Source: Axinella damicornis (Eukaryota; Porifera; Demospongiae; Axinellida; Axinellidae). From it: DNA of 64,000 bases. Positions 1 through 12,000 of the stretch are shown in pieces. The position numbers and the translations under genes were made by a program. The stretch's first letter is position 1, and each line of letters begins with the position of its first letter. The notes below the pieces were generated by a model that was not told the origin of the DNA, ran no database searches, and worked only from the letters and a program-made list of their open reading frames with translations. The stretch lies in NCBI GenBank assembly GCA_963931865.1, contig OZ007506.1, positions 15,452,242 through 15,516,241 of the forward strand. Direction: 5' to 3'.

Positions 1-108
1 CCCCTCTCCTACCCACCCATGTTCTACACTACCAGAGGTACATTGAGTCTAATGTGAGGGGCTTTTACAGTTTTACTTAAACATTCAGTAACCCTTGGTT
101 ATACAAGG

Positions 109-230
109 ATGCGGCAAGGTCAAGGACGATTTTACTGTAGCTATCCGGAACAACAGGAACATCGTTGTTTATGTACAACGGGACATTTCCGGAGTTTGTT
201 GGTACTTCCTACAGAAGAGTGGCACCGGAG
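109..230 (+). repeat. Old dispersed repeat, second copy at 11870-11990
   Basis: The stretch around ctgtagctatccggaa reappears in reverse orientation near 11935-11960, with further diverged similarity on both sides. Chance translations of the two copies share the string CSYPE. A more decayed relative may lie near 14690-14760. I read it as an ancient interspersed repeat, not a gene. Confidence 0.4.
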
Positions 231-1288
231 ACAAAGAACTGGGTGGTTCTGTATGGGACTAGACAAGCATCATAACCATCAGAGCTGCTCTTGTCCACAC
301 AGTCCGCTCGCCTGTTCAAGTCCATAGTTGGACTACTTAAACTTTTGTATTTATTTAGTGTTTTTTTGGTGATTCTCCTGCATACGCAAAGTGAAGTGAT
401 CCAACAATGAACTGGAACAGGCATGCAAATGGCACAATCATGGAGCAATGTTTACAATGACGGTGCCCATCCAGTCCCGTACGTTTACAGGTAGCTTTTC
501 ATGCGCACAGTGCAATGAGTAGAATTTACCGAAGTGGGGTGGGGGGTTACTCGAAGGGGATGTATCAGGATCGAGGCAATACTATTAGAATGTGGAGGAC
601 GATAGCATCTTACATAAACTGAGCATTCCAGTAGTATACCCTACATGACCAGGTTTGTGCAGGATACTACTGGAATGGCCACTCTATGTAGGATGCTACT
701 GAAATGCAGAAAACTTGGCTCCTGCATGTTCAAACATGGTGCAACTGTAGTAACCACCAAGCAATTAAAACAACTACACCGTTTTTGCAGTGATATATAT
801 ATACCGTAGAGTACCGTAAGCTGTGAATATCTATGAATATATGTCAATTTTTCACGCAAGGAAATTGATCGCACGTCTTTGCAAAGTCCTTGCTCGATAG
901 AGAAAGCACACCCGCCGTAGTTCATACTTCACTGCAAATCAGCCTTTTTGAATGCACAACCTTGCCCAGAGGTTAAGAAATGCTGCTCAAAACTTTTGTG
1001 ATGGGTGGGCACTTGGCCCTTACTACACTGCTTTTGGACCCTGTGCAGTAACTTTCGCGTGAAGAGGGGGGTGGGCGCTTGATACGTGGTGGGCGCTTGA
1101 TACGTACCCTACGGTAGTACCAAGAGATTGTGGTATAACAAATTTTGTTGGCCTCGCTTATGCATCAGTAAGATTGTTAGCGCGGTCATAACATTTCTGT
1201 GTTTTGGATATAGCTATGCTCTCCAAAGAACATGAACTGCAAGCATCGGTACAAACTTATTGATACAAAATATCCACGGCAACTATAC

Positions 1289-1396
1289 ATGCACTTACAT
1301 TGGTGGATGTGTCCTCTCCTTCAGTTTCAATGTCTAAACTTGCTTCTGAAGGTCCAGGCTGGTGAGATACAGACAGAAAAACACCTAAATACATAC
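1289..1396 (+). repeat. Dispersed repeat copy A1
   Basis: This segment matches 5466-5590, sharing atgcacttacattgg and gcttctgaaggtccaggctg. Just upstream, ctctccaaagaacatg (about 1216-1231) is found inverted at 5425-5441, so the two copies differ by an internal inversion. It is likely a non-autonomous element of unknown class. Confidence 0.5.
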
Positions 1397-4158
1397 CATG
1401 AATCAGAAAACTATAACAGTAAAATGACTCTGCTTAGCACTTAATTATGCAGATGATCACTGAGAGTCTACCAATGCAGCAACTGCTCATGTTCTCAGCA
1501 TATTCTGCTTGCAGAATTAACTGAATTGCAGATTTTATGTATACAAGTTATTAGACCACTCCAAAACATTTGTTCCATGTACTGAGATGTTTTTAGCTCC
1601 ACTACTAGGGTCAGTGGATGAGTGGTGAAAGCAAGAGTGAACCTCAAACTTGCAATGCCATGCTTTGTGTGTATTTGGTCAGAGAAAGTACAAGGCTCAG
1701 AGTGGCTCAAATCTAAATTAAGATAGTGAAATCAAACTTACTCAACACTGAGGGTAGCTAGTCAACATGCATGCAGAAACATCATTAGCTATAGTAGCTT
1801 ATCCTATAGCTGTTGTACGCTGGTTAAGGTAGGAAACATGGGTACAGCGATCTCCGAAACCAAGTTGATCGATAAATGGGCAGCATCAAAGCGTACACAA
1901 GTTTCAGCAAAACTTTGCATCAAACTGCTCCCTCTGCTTGAAAACGCCCTAAAACTCAATTTTAAGGCCCTCTACTAAACTGAAAATTTGGACCCTCTCC
2001 TAGGCCCCACCCACACTCTGACCCCATCGTCAATACACACACAAAACAGGCCAAAAAACTACGTATGGATTTACCACCTGCTCTCCTCAGTTGCAGCCTA
2101 CAGCCCAAAATTCACTGCTGCCCTCAAAACAGAGGTTTGGCTACCCTAGGCTTTCCAAAAAAATTCCACGCACACCAACTAAAACCCGACTAAAGCCAAG
2201 GCCACTTTTCAAAAGGTCAACCTACCCCCTGCAAAACTAGGTATGCTTTTCCACGTTCACCTCTCAGTTACAGAGTTTTGGCCACACATCTACTCCCTCT
2301 CACCAGCCCAGTCCAGCTACCAAACCAGCCAAATTCGCCCTAACACGAAAATGGGCGGGGCCTGTAATGCCAAAAGGTCAACTCTCTAGAGTACCTTGGC
2401 CAGGGAGCTGTCGGAGGCTGTTCACTTTCCAGGCTGTTCTTCGGCCACTTCAGCAGCCCCACAAACATTCTGCTCACTCGACCTAGCTATTCACACTCAG
2501 ATAGCCCATCGCTACATTCAATAAGCTAGAATAGCTCCTTACTTTAAAAAAAAAAAGGTGTTGTAACATATCTTCAAAGTACCACACGGCCACATCAGAG
2601 TACCGATTTGAAACTTGAAAGGGCCGCTAGCCGCATCAAAGAGAGAAGCCCCCCTTGTTTATTCCGGTTGCCGCCATGGGAAAACGTAAACAGATTAATA
2701 ACTCTATATAACCGTATGCGAGTGATGTCATCTAATTAATTATTCATGAGCAAAATTGTGCGATTTCGCCGATGTCATGCTTCCTACCTTTTAAATTGTG
2801 GCTAGGCTGAACAGTCCTCGAAAGGACGACCCTTGTGCACCCCCAAACAGGAAAAAGCATCCGGCTTGTAAGACTAGACGACCTGCCATAATGACTCCCC
2901 TCTTAAAGCCTTTCATCCGGGAATACAGCACCATATAACTTCGGAACAGTCATCACTATTTACAAAAGTTAGTATAAAAACGGTGAAAAGTATAATACAT
3001 AGTCTGGCGAACCACCCTGTAAGGCCATGGACATATACACTGTCCACGGGGTGTACGTCATAGTGCCACAGCCAACTGTGCTTGAACGCGTGATACCTAC
3101 TTACTGCTGCACCTAGGTTTTTACGCATTTTCATGCTTGAAAGATCATCATACTGTACAGCTACATATATACCTTTATCCCGGGAGCGGTGAGTTGCTCC
3201 AGCTCAATATCCGCTGCAGGCAAAGCAGACTCCATAGTGTATGATGGCACGAAGCTTTGGAGCTGCCACAGCGATAGATGCCTTAGTCTTGTTCCTGGAT
3301 GCAACACAAAATCTGCCTGAGCTATATAATTAGCTACAAGTACCGGAAACGTGCCTGCGTGGGCCAATCGTCAGCGCAGCCTCCCGCCACACCCACGTGT
3401 GGCGAGAGGCTGGCCTACAAAAACAAGCACAATGGATCCACAGATTCGATGCAAAACGGAACTTTTCAGCAAAATGCAAAGATAGTACAAGTGCTCAGCA
3501 AGACGCAGTCATGCATATGCAAAGTTTCATAAACATATCAAAACAAGGAAAAGGATAGAGCAAAACACAAGCGTTCAGCAAAACCAGAATATGTACAAAA
3601 TATATAATGTTCAGCAATAACCAGCTGTAGCCTACACGTAAAAAAAATGTCGTTACCATAGATAATGCTACCCATGCAAGTAGCTACTCAGTATTGACAG
3701 GAAGCGGTTGAGCTGCAATCAGTGCAGGAACTGAATACAAGGTACATTGCAGTGGTAATAGATATTGCCATATCTCTCTTGAGCCACTGCAGCTGGAGAA
3801 CCATGAGGGAAAAATTCCTGCCACTCTTGGTGACGCACACACAGACCCATACATGGTGCTGTAGGTTTCTGGTGCTTAATTCAGTTTGCAACCTCGACGA
3901 CTGTTGCCAGTCACATAAAAGAGAGTAAATGGGTTGTCACCTGAAAGATTACTAGTACTGGAGCTGGGAACATAATAATATTATATCACTGCTTATTTTA
4001 AACAACCTAAAGAGTCCTTGTTGCAAAATATACATGTTGCATTACATGATACTTTTGAAGTACGCATCACTTTTCCTATACTAACCAATGCAAATGATGT
4101 CACACAGCCTTACCTAAGACATACCATAGTAGATTAACATTACTGGGAAATGTATATG

Positions 4159-4268
4159 TACCATACTCTTGCGAAAGAGCACCCACCCTCGAAAGAGCAC
4201 CCACTCCCCACTTTTGGCTCAATTTCCTGTATAGGGTCAAAGTTTACTCGAATGAGCGCCCACCCTTG
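4159..4268 (+). repeat. Dispersed repeat with cgaaagagcaccc motif, copy 1
   Basis: It starts gtaccatactcttgcgaaag and contains cgaaagagcacccac and ctgtatagggtcaaagttt. A closely similar copy lies at 10353-10454, and fragments occur near 4726-4742, 55580-55720 and (inverted) 55995-56060. A hairpin element follows directly at 4276. Confidence 0.55.
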
Positions 4269-4275
4269 CCCTAGC

Positions 4276-4364
4276 TAGCCTCGTTCCCAGGCCTCCACGT
4301 AGCTTTTTGTCACTTGCAAGCGACAAAAGCTGCGTGGGGAGGCCATGTGCCAGGGAACGAGCTA
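4276..4364. repeat. TAGCCTCGTTCCCAGGC hairpin element
   Basis: The left end tagcctcgttcccaggcctc pairs with the right end cagggaacgagcta. The loop region contains cttgcaagcgacaaaagct. It belongs to the most abundant repeat of the window; other copies are listed at 27240, 49166, 50235, 54288, 54664, 55640, 56132, 59896 and 61816. Confidence 0.65.
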
Positions 4365-5163
4365 TGCGCTAGCCTCATGCATGCCTTGTGTGACAGGCAA
4401 TAGAGCGCATTTAATAGAGAAGTTTTGAAATGTTCTAGCATAAGCCTGAAACTGCTTGCAGAAAGTCTCTATTAGTATCCGTATCTATGGTGTCTATGTG
4501 TGTTGACTTGCCTGTGAAGAGTCAGACGACGGCCCCCGGGACCTCCACGCTGGAGCTCAGCGACACTTGACGGCAGTGAAGATGACGTGTGATATTGGCA
4601 ATTGCTAGTGACTCCAGTGATGTAGATGTGCTGACGCACGCGTGCTTGCTGCTCGCTGCTACTTGGTGCAGGGTGTACGTAAACAAAGGTGGGCACTCTT
4701 TAATTCAAGGGTGAATGCTGAAACACTCGAAAGAGCACCCACCCCCCTGTTTGGTGAGCATGTAAGGTGCAGCACTCATGGGTGCACTTTCGTGAGAGTA
4801 CGGGTACATGTACTTCATTTCACTATAGCAATCTAGGTATGATACTTGAAGAAATACAATTTCTTGAGGACTTAACCCATTCACGGATGAATTATTTTTC
4901 ACTAGAGGTCTCTTATAGCCTATGCATGCATGAGACCTACCATATTTCTAGTTCTGTCCGGTTTTCAGCCCCCAAACTCCACACACGACCATGCAGCAAT
5001 CCTCTACAAACTCATGATTTTAACCACACCAACCCATCAAGGGGCAGTCAATAGTCACAGCTCTTGGCTGACCATCGCCCGTCTAGACGGAGAAAAAAGC
5101 ATCACTGCCAGAAATGGAGGCCCTACAAGGCAAGAGGACTGTTTTCTCAGCCCATTTGTGCAA

Positions 5164-5336
5164 AGGCCAAGCCAGACATGGCCATGATACTTCGGGTGCA
5201 CCCACCCACCTCGCCCTGTCTCACCCTCTCTGCTGGAGCAGAGCCTAAGTCCCAAGGACATTGGCGGAAGTGTGACATCACTGATGAAAGTCTCATGCTG
5301 GATATATCCGGCTACATCCACGAGAGTGTTAACTCT
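5164..5336 (+). repeat. Dispersed repeat copy B1
   Basis: About 170 bp match 6132-6294, with shared blocks aggccaagccagaca, cagagcctaagtcccaagga and ctcatgctggatatatccgg and a shared right edge gagagtgttaactc. It is followed by a G homopolymer at about 5337-5361. Confidence 0.6.
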
Positions 5337-5465
5337 GGGGGGGGGGGGGGGGGGGGGGGGGTATCAAATTTTGTTGCATCAGTAAAGCTTGCATCAATAA
5401 GTTTGTACCAATGCTTGCAGTACATGTTCTTTGGAGAGCACATTTCTGAAACACAGAGATACCAT

Positions 5466-5590
5466 ATGCACTTACATTGGCAAACGTGCCCTCTCCTTCA
5501 TATTCCCCTTCAATGTCTAAACATGCTTCTGAAGGTCCAGGCTGGTGCATGAGATACAGAGAGAGAAGAAATCACACTTAAATACATACA
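5466..5590 (+). repeat. Dispersed repeat copy A2
   Basis: Second copy of the repeat at 1289-1396. The flank at 5400-5450 is inverted relative to the flank of copy A1. Confidence 0.5.
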
Positions 5591-6131
5591 CACTAGTTCT
5601 TGCGAAGCTGCAGTTCGGATCTAACTGCATTGATCCAGGCTAGTCCCAACAATGTAGTACCACACACATACCCCACAACGCAGTGGTCGGGCATACCTGA
5701 GGAATATGCCATGCGATTACTATGGCTCAAACTCTATATAGACCTACATGAAACAAATTACATGCACACTTGTCAAGTGCCTAGGGCTAGAACAAAACAT
5801 CTCAGCAGCATCCTGCCCTTTTTGTCCAAAGGTGGAGATGGCTCACCCAAGTCTAGTGATCCATCGACCAAAATTGATAATAGTGAATCTGCACGGTTAA
5901 TTCCATAGTACTACTTACTACTTACTATACTCGTAAGTTTATCTAGGCCACAGAAACACCTCCTGTTCTACAATAGATTGTGTAATTGGAATTTAATTTA
6001 CGAACCAGCTTCTGGAAGCTGTGCTGTGTGGGGCACAAGTTATTCATAGTACTTGTGTTATTGGGTATGACGTCACTAAACTGTAAAGGAGGAGAGGAAT
6101 GGCCCACCCAGCTCCAACCAAGGGCTTTTTA

Positions 6132-6294
6132 AGGCCAAGCCAGACACGGCCATGATATCTTCGGGTGCACCCACCCTCCTCCCCCTGTTCCGCCCTCTCT
6201 GCAGTAGCAGAGCCTAAGTCCCAAGGACATTACCAGAAGTGATGAAATTCTCATGCTGGATATATCCGGCTATATCCACGAGAGTGTTAACTCC
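6132..6294 (+). repeat. Dispersed repeat copy B2
   Basis: Second copy of 5164-5336 in the same orientation, about 970 bp downstream. The two could be a local duplication or two insertions of one family. Confidence 0.6.
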
Positions 6295-7984
6295 TACATA
6301 GCTACGACAAGTAATGGAACGTGTGTATTTTGCAACAAGGAATTTGGTAACTACGTTTTTTTTGTAGTGGCAGTGGCTGGGGGTGAGCGAAGACAACTAC
6401 AGTAGAGAGAGCAGGGGGCAGCTTACCAAGAGTCGTGAATGGTAGATCCATGACAAGGGGGGGGGGATAAAGCTGGACTGCAATGGGTGTTCCTGATGTT
6501 GCTAATAACGACTTCTCCTTATGGTGAGGAGCAACTCTGCCTTTGTCGTCAAGTTTGGTTAAATTAGGCTTCTTTTTGGAACCAGTTGACTACGTATAGT
6601 CATTTGATGAGATGGTACAAAAGCCAGGATGCCTGTGTGTGTTTTTCTGATGCTGGAGTTGCTGCGTTGTCAGCTCATGCAGTACCATATGCACTATAGC
6701 TACATTGATAAGGCCCACATGGGCCAAAGCAGCAGTAAGCAGCTATTGTACTCGGACAAGTATCCACTTTCTTCTATATTGCCATGCAACAATTGCATGT
6801 GCACTCTACCCTAGTTTCACTGGAAGGAGCATAGGTACATGATTCCGGATCCGCTGTCAACGTAGTTGCTAAGTACTGTGAATGTGATGGGAAGTACGTT
6901 GGGGCAGACTATCAATACTAACTGTTGTGGTGGTATAAAATTTCATGACGCCTTATAGGTGCCCATGAAGGTGATGACAGATCTGCAGGCTGATGGGCCT
7001 ATAATATTCCTATAGACTGACAATCCAAAATCATTTGCAGTCCTCCACTCACTGTGAATTACAGCAACAATGAAATGAACGGCTACAAGGCCTGAATTGT
7101 GCGGCAAAAGTCATGGAGTACGTAGCTGAGTGGCAGGCTAAATAGTGAACTGAGCATTAAGCTCCTAGATAGCCCTGCAATGACTGTAACCTAGCCTCGT
7201 TCCCAGGCCTCCGCCCTGATATTTTATCTTGCAACCATCTACAGTTATTGCAGGGCTATCTGGTAAGAGTATGAGTAGATGAGTCATTAATATCATATTT
7301 ACTTTGTGTTGCAGGGTAGGACTGCATGCCGTTGTGAACCCAAATGTAGCTACGTTTTGTTCTAAGCTTATACTTGACACGGACTGATGGTTAGAGCCTC
7401 ATGAATACTATTAAATAGCTCTATTTTATATTACATGTATCTCTCTTGTGGATGTAGGATATATCCGGCACAGGGCCGTCGGAACTGGTGGCCGGACCAA
7501 TTTTGGGGCTTAAAATTTTTTCCACCTTTTTCTATTACGAATTTCAGTATATGCATACCTCGTGCAACAACATCATAGCAGAATCAGCGGCGATGGATGT
7601 CGATAGCCCTCAACAACGATCTTAAATGGCCTCAGAAGGTGGAAATTTTTCCTGTGGGGAATCAAGGCAAAAAGGGTATCAAATGCAGCATATATTTCAA
7701 CTCTAAATCTTCCAGACTGCTGTCTTAACTGACAGTTCCATGCTTGCAACAAGTATTAATTTTACCTGAAGTATTCTTCAACTGTCTAATGACGTCCTGA
7801 GCATGGGTGAGGGAGGGTCTTGACGGGTTCAGCCAGTGATCCAGATTTCTAGTACCTAATGAGTATGTAATAATAAAGTCCATGATCTCAAGAGGATTAC
7901 GAGTTGGCTGCTTTTGAATATCTAAGCATATGAAAAGCTATGTACTAGTAATGTGGCCAGCTCACTCACTTGTAGCCTTCATTA

Positions 7985-8034
7985 TAGTCTCGGTACCAGA
8001 CCCTCCCATGTGTGAGGGTCTGGTACCGAGACTA
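7985..8034. repeat. Perfect 21-bp hairpin
   Basis: The arms at 7985-8005 (beginning tagtctcggtaccagaccct) and 8014-8034 are exact reverse complements around an 8-base loop, ccatgtgt. It resembles other hairpins in the window that start with tagtctcg (for example 21453-21504), so it is probably a tiny foldback transposon. Confidence 0.75.
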
Positions 8035-9073
8035 CCTACATTGTTACTTGCTGTCCAATGATCTGATGTATAATACTTCAGGATGACAGAATAAATTAGC
8101 AATGTTACTTGAACATCTACCTGTATGTCTTGTTGCCAGAATGCCCATCTCCTATAGCTTCTCAGTCTAGATCTTCAGCTGTAAAATGTGCATGAATGGG
8201 AGGGGCTGCTACATCCTGTCATATGTGGTGAGCGGTCGACAAGTGGTGGTGGCCAAACTCTGGTGGCTTGCTCTAGCTACCTATTTTTTACTACGTACCG
8301 CTGTGGTTTAGGGTATACAAGGGTCAGGGTAGGTACTAGAGACATTCTTGACCAAGGGCCATCTTTTTGTAGCCAATAAGCTCATGAATATAGAACGGCA
8401 GGGTGTCTTTCACACTGTGTGATATAGCTACCACACTCACTTTCAACATAGTAGACTAAGTAGTACTTTGGCGAAAATCTGTGCTTTGTAAAGTGTGGCA
8501 CCGTTATGCTCTTCACTCCTCCCGCACTACTTGAAGTGGAGCCAGACTCAATCAGCACTAGGACTGAGTAGATACAAACAGGCCAGCCAGCACAACATCT
8601 TACGCGCGCAAAACACTGACCTAGGAAAAGTACATATGCGATGGCACTTTGATGTAAGAGCACGCACAGCTTTAAATACTCCTATATACAGCACACCTTC
8701 ACTCGATGATGAAGTGCGAGCCCCGCCCTCTAATTATCGTTGCTTCCAAGTAGGGGGCGCGCGCCCCTTCGTAGGCTGGCTTGCGAGACTAAATCTTGGG
8801 GACATCCCCTGGGACTTTCCCATGGAAAATTGATGGCGTATCCCTGCCATGGCACTTCGAGAATGCATGCCTGCAATTTGATGCTAAACGTTTGGTAGTT
8901 GCATCACCCTGGACGAGCATGGCAGCTATAAGCTGAAGATGTTTCCGGGGCAACTGACAGGAAGCGAACAACCAGTCGTGCGAAGGTAGTCAATATTTTG
9001 TGTGTACCTGTGCAGATGTGTAGCTAGAATCTAGATCTATGCGGTCACAGCAGAAGTATATTCCGTCGTTCAA

Positions 9074-12000
9074 ATGTCAAGTCTAATCAAGTGGCGACAG
9101 AGGCTAGCTGCACCGAGCCTGGGAATTGTGAGTACTGACTGAATGGTCCTGGGGTGGTAGCTAATGACTCAAGGGAGTGACACTCCCATAGACGCCGTAG
9201 TCAGAGCTGCGACCGGGCTTATCAGTGGATTCTTGACCCCATATACTAAGGAAGGGGTCGAGTCGCTACACATTCTTCCGTATACTATCGGCGGTAAAGC
9301 GGTCAACGGCTGAAATACAGCACAGTCAAACGGTCAAGAGGCTTTTACGATACGGTCAAGTGGTCAAGCTGCAAAATGACGGTCAAGAGTTCTTGACCCC
9401 GGTCACAGCTCTGATTATGGTGTCTATGGGAGTGTCACCCACCCCCTTGTGACTTGTCCTGTTTTGAAAGATGGATTGATTTATACATGACCTTGTTTCT
9501 AGTATGTTGTGGCTACACAACTTTCAAGTGACCACAGATTCTAGTTAGCCTTGTGTGTTCCCTTTTCAAGCGTTGGAAGTCTAGGAAGCAGTCTGTCTTC
9601 ATGTTCTCGATCTCTTTCTCAGCCCTTACAATCCACAGATGATTTTGTCAGAGTCTGCAAATACAAGGTGCTGGTCATTGGAGATAGGAGCACTGGCAAA
9701 ACCAGTATCATCAAGCGCTATGTGCAGCACCACTTCTCTGACCATCACACAGCAACTGTATCCCCAATACAGCTTTCACCTTAATGGTGCCTACAGGCTA
9801 TAGCATATACGCACACACACACACACTCACATGTATATTAAGGTTACGGGATACTCGTGCACACGCCGTGCGAAATGTATTGGAAATGTATACTTAATTT
9901 CTCTAGCCAAAATCTCTAGCATGAAAAGTGTGAGCAACTTGATTCTGGCAGTGGAGGTACGCTGTCAAAAGACATCCTGAAGTTGGTTACCACAGATAAT
10001 GGAAGTACGTAGAAAGAATTGGAAACACGCAAAATTTCCCGGAACCTAAGCATGTTACGGTCTATGATGGCCTCTGCACAAGCGAGAATCCCTTCTACGT
10101 AGTTCTATTTCTATGTTTAAACAGAGGCAGTTTTGGTCCTTGACAGCCACCAAGATTGGTACAGACTATTGGCTGAAAGTGTTGAACTGGGACAGCAGCA
10201 CAACTGTCCACCTGGAGTTGTGGGATCTTTCAGGTCATATTTTGATAAGGTTCTATCAGTGTACACTAAAGCACTGAACACTTCCTGCTGCTGTGTATAT
10301 ACTCAAAGCCTGAGGGGTGGACAGCTATTCTGTAATGCATTAAAAGTTCCGTGTACCATTCTCTCGTGAAAGAGTGCTCACCCTCGAAAGAGTGCCCACC
10401 CCCCACGTTTCCTGTATAGGGTCAAAGTTTTCTCGAATGAGCACCCACTTGCACTAGCCTCGTTTGACAGACAATGGAGCAGCGTATTTGTAAAAGTCAC
10501 ATGTATCTGAGGTAATAAACTTCGTTTGCAGAAAGTCTTTATGAGTCTGTGTCTCTATGAGTCTGCTGACAGTAGGTATGGGTTGTTGTGACTCTAGGGT
10601 CATGTGCAACATGTATTAGTATTAGTAACCCTCTCAAATGCTACACATGCACATACATCTCAGTTTGGATGAGTGGCAACTGAGGCCATTTTATCGAATA
10701 CAGTGCAGTAAAGTGATGCTGAAAGTAGGTACACACCTCCTTATCTAGCCTCATTCCTAGGCCACTGGTGCTCTTGCCAGGATTTGCAGACAAAAGCTGT
10801 TTAATGACCATAGGTAGGTATGATATTATATAGCCATTCAGCATACAACACCTCTTTTTTCATTTAGACACGTATAAATAGAGAAAGATGCAATGGGGGG
10901 GGGGGGGGGGGAGAGAGAGAGATGGGGAGGGGGAGGGGGGGGAGGGGGGGGGGAGGGTAAGTTTGAATGCCCAGTGATAACAGCCTTAAAATTTACAAGT
11001 AGCTGAGCTCGCTTCGCTCGCTCAGCTACTTCCCCCTTGTTCGCCTACGTGTGTAATTCGGCGCCGGACAGCTCTCCGTCAGAGCTGCTGCTCCCCGATT
11101 GCGTCCGCTTCAGCTGCTGCTCGCCGATTGCATAGATCCGCTTCAACTGCTGCTCCCCGATTGCGTCCGCTTCAACTGCAGCTCCCCGATTGCGTCCGCT
11201 TCGACTGCTGCTCCCCGATTGCATCTGCTTGTAGCCTAACCTGTTCTGGAAGATTCCAGCCCATGCCCAAAGTTCTCGAACGTTCTTTGCAGAGTTCGAG
11301 GTTCAGTACATTGAAGTACGAAGGTCGCGCGCGTCACCAGTCTAGTCCCGCCCCACGAACGTCCCACTTCCGTCACTCACACACACACACACAGTTAAAA
11401 TCTTAATATATTGACAGCTGTAGATACAGGACTGGACAGGCACCGTCATGGTCAAAGTTGCTCCGTGATTTCACCGTCCACACTGTTCGAGTCCGTCGTG
11501 GGACCACTCACTTTTGCGCATTTACATTATTTCCTGTGTAGACCACACCTACGGGCACTCCTGTAGTAGGAGGATCCCAAATACAGAACTTCAAATAGTC
11601 CCACCGTGCACGGACTCAAACAGGGTGTAGACAGTGTGGATACTGATGGTTATGGTGCCTGTCTTGTCTTGTCTGTATCTTCCGGTGCTTTCTCCTCTGC
11701 TTCTAGACTACATGTGTGTATAATAAGCTAGTCAGTGAATCTTTTGTTAGTTTACAAACGCTGGTTGAAAAAGTTTATAGTTTAAGCTTTCAGCTTAGCA
11801 AACAAAGTTTTAAACCTGTCATAGTGTTTTTCTTACCCCCTGAAGATGTACACGGCACGTCAAAACTTGCTGTCAATCTTAGGTAGTGCCAGCAATGGAA
11901 ATGTCTCATTGTACTTGCATGACCAATGTTTTTGCTGTTCTTCCGGATAGCTACAGCAAAGTTTTTGTTCGATCTGTAGTTGAGAGTCATATTCAGTTGA

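Larger units (their letters stand above)
1..9073. other. Gene-free repeat-rich flank
   Basis: I see no supportable gene on either strand. Open frames are short, lack homology that I recognise, and run through repeats. The region holds dispersed repeat copies (1289-1396, 4159-4268, 4276-4364, 5164-5336, 5466-5590, 6132-6294), a perfect hairpin at 7985-8034, and a G homopolymer near 5337-5361. A short ATG in a strong context at 2677 (preceded by gttgccgcc) opens only 11 codons. An unrecognised first exon or a noncoding RNA cannot be excluded. Confidence 0.6.

Noticed and set aside
2677..2712. ATG in a strong initiation context (gccgccatgg)
   Set aside because: It opens only 11 codons and no plausible downstream exon was found.
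5064..5552. 162-codon ORF with a poly-Gly stretch
   Set aside because: It runs across two dispersed repeats and a G homopolymer. No codon-level conservation between the repeat copies is apparent.
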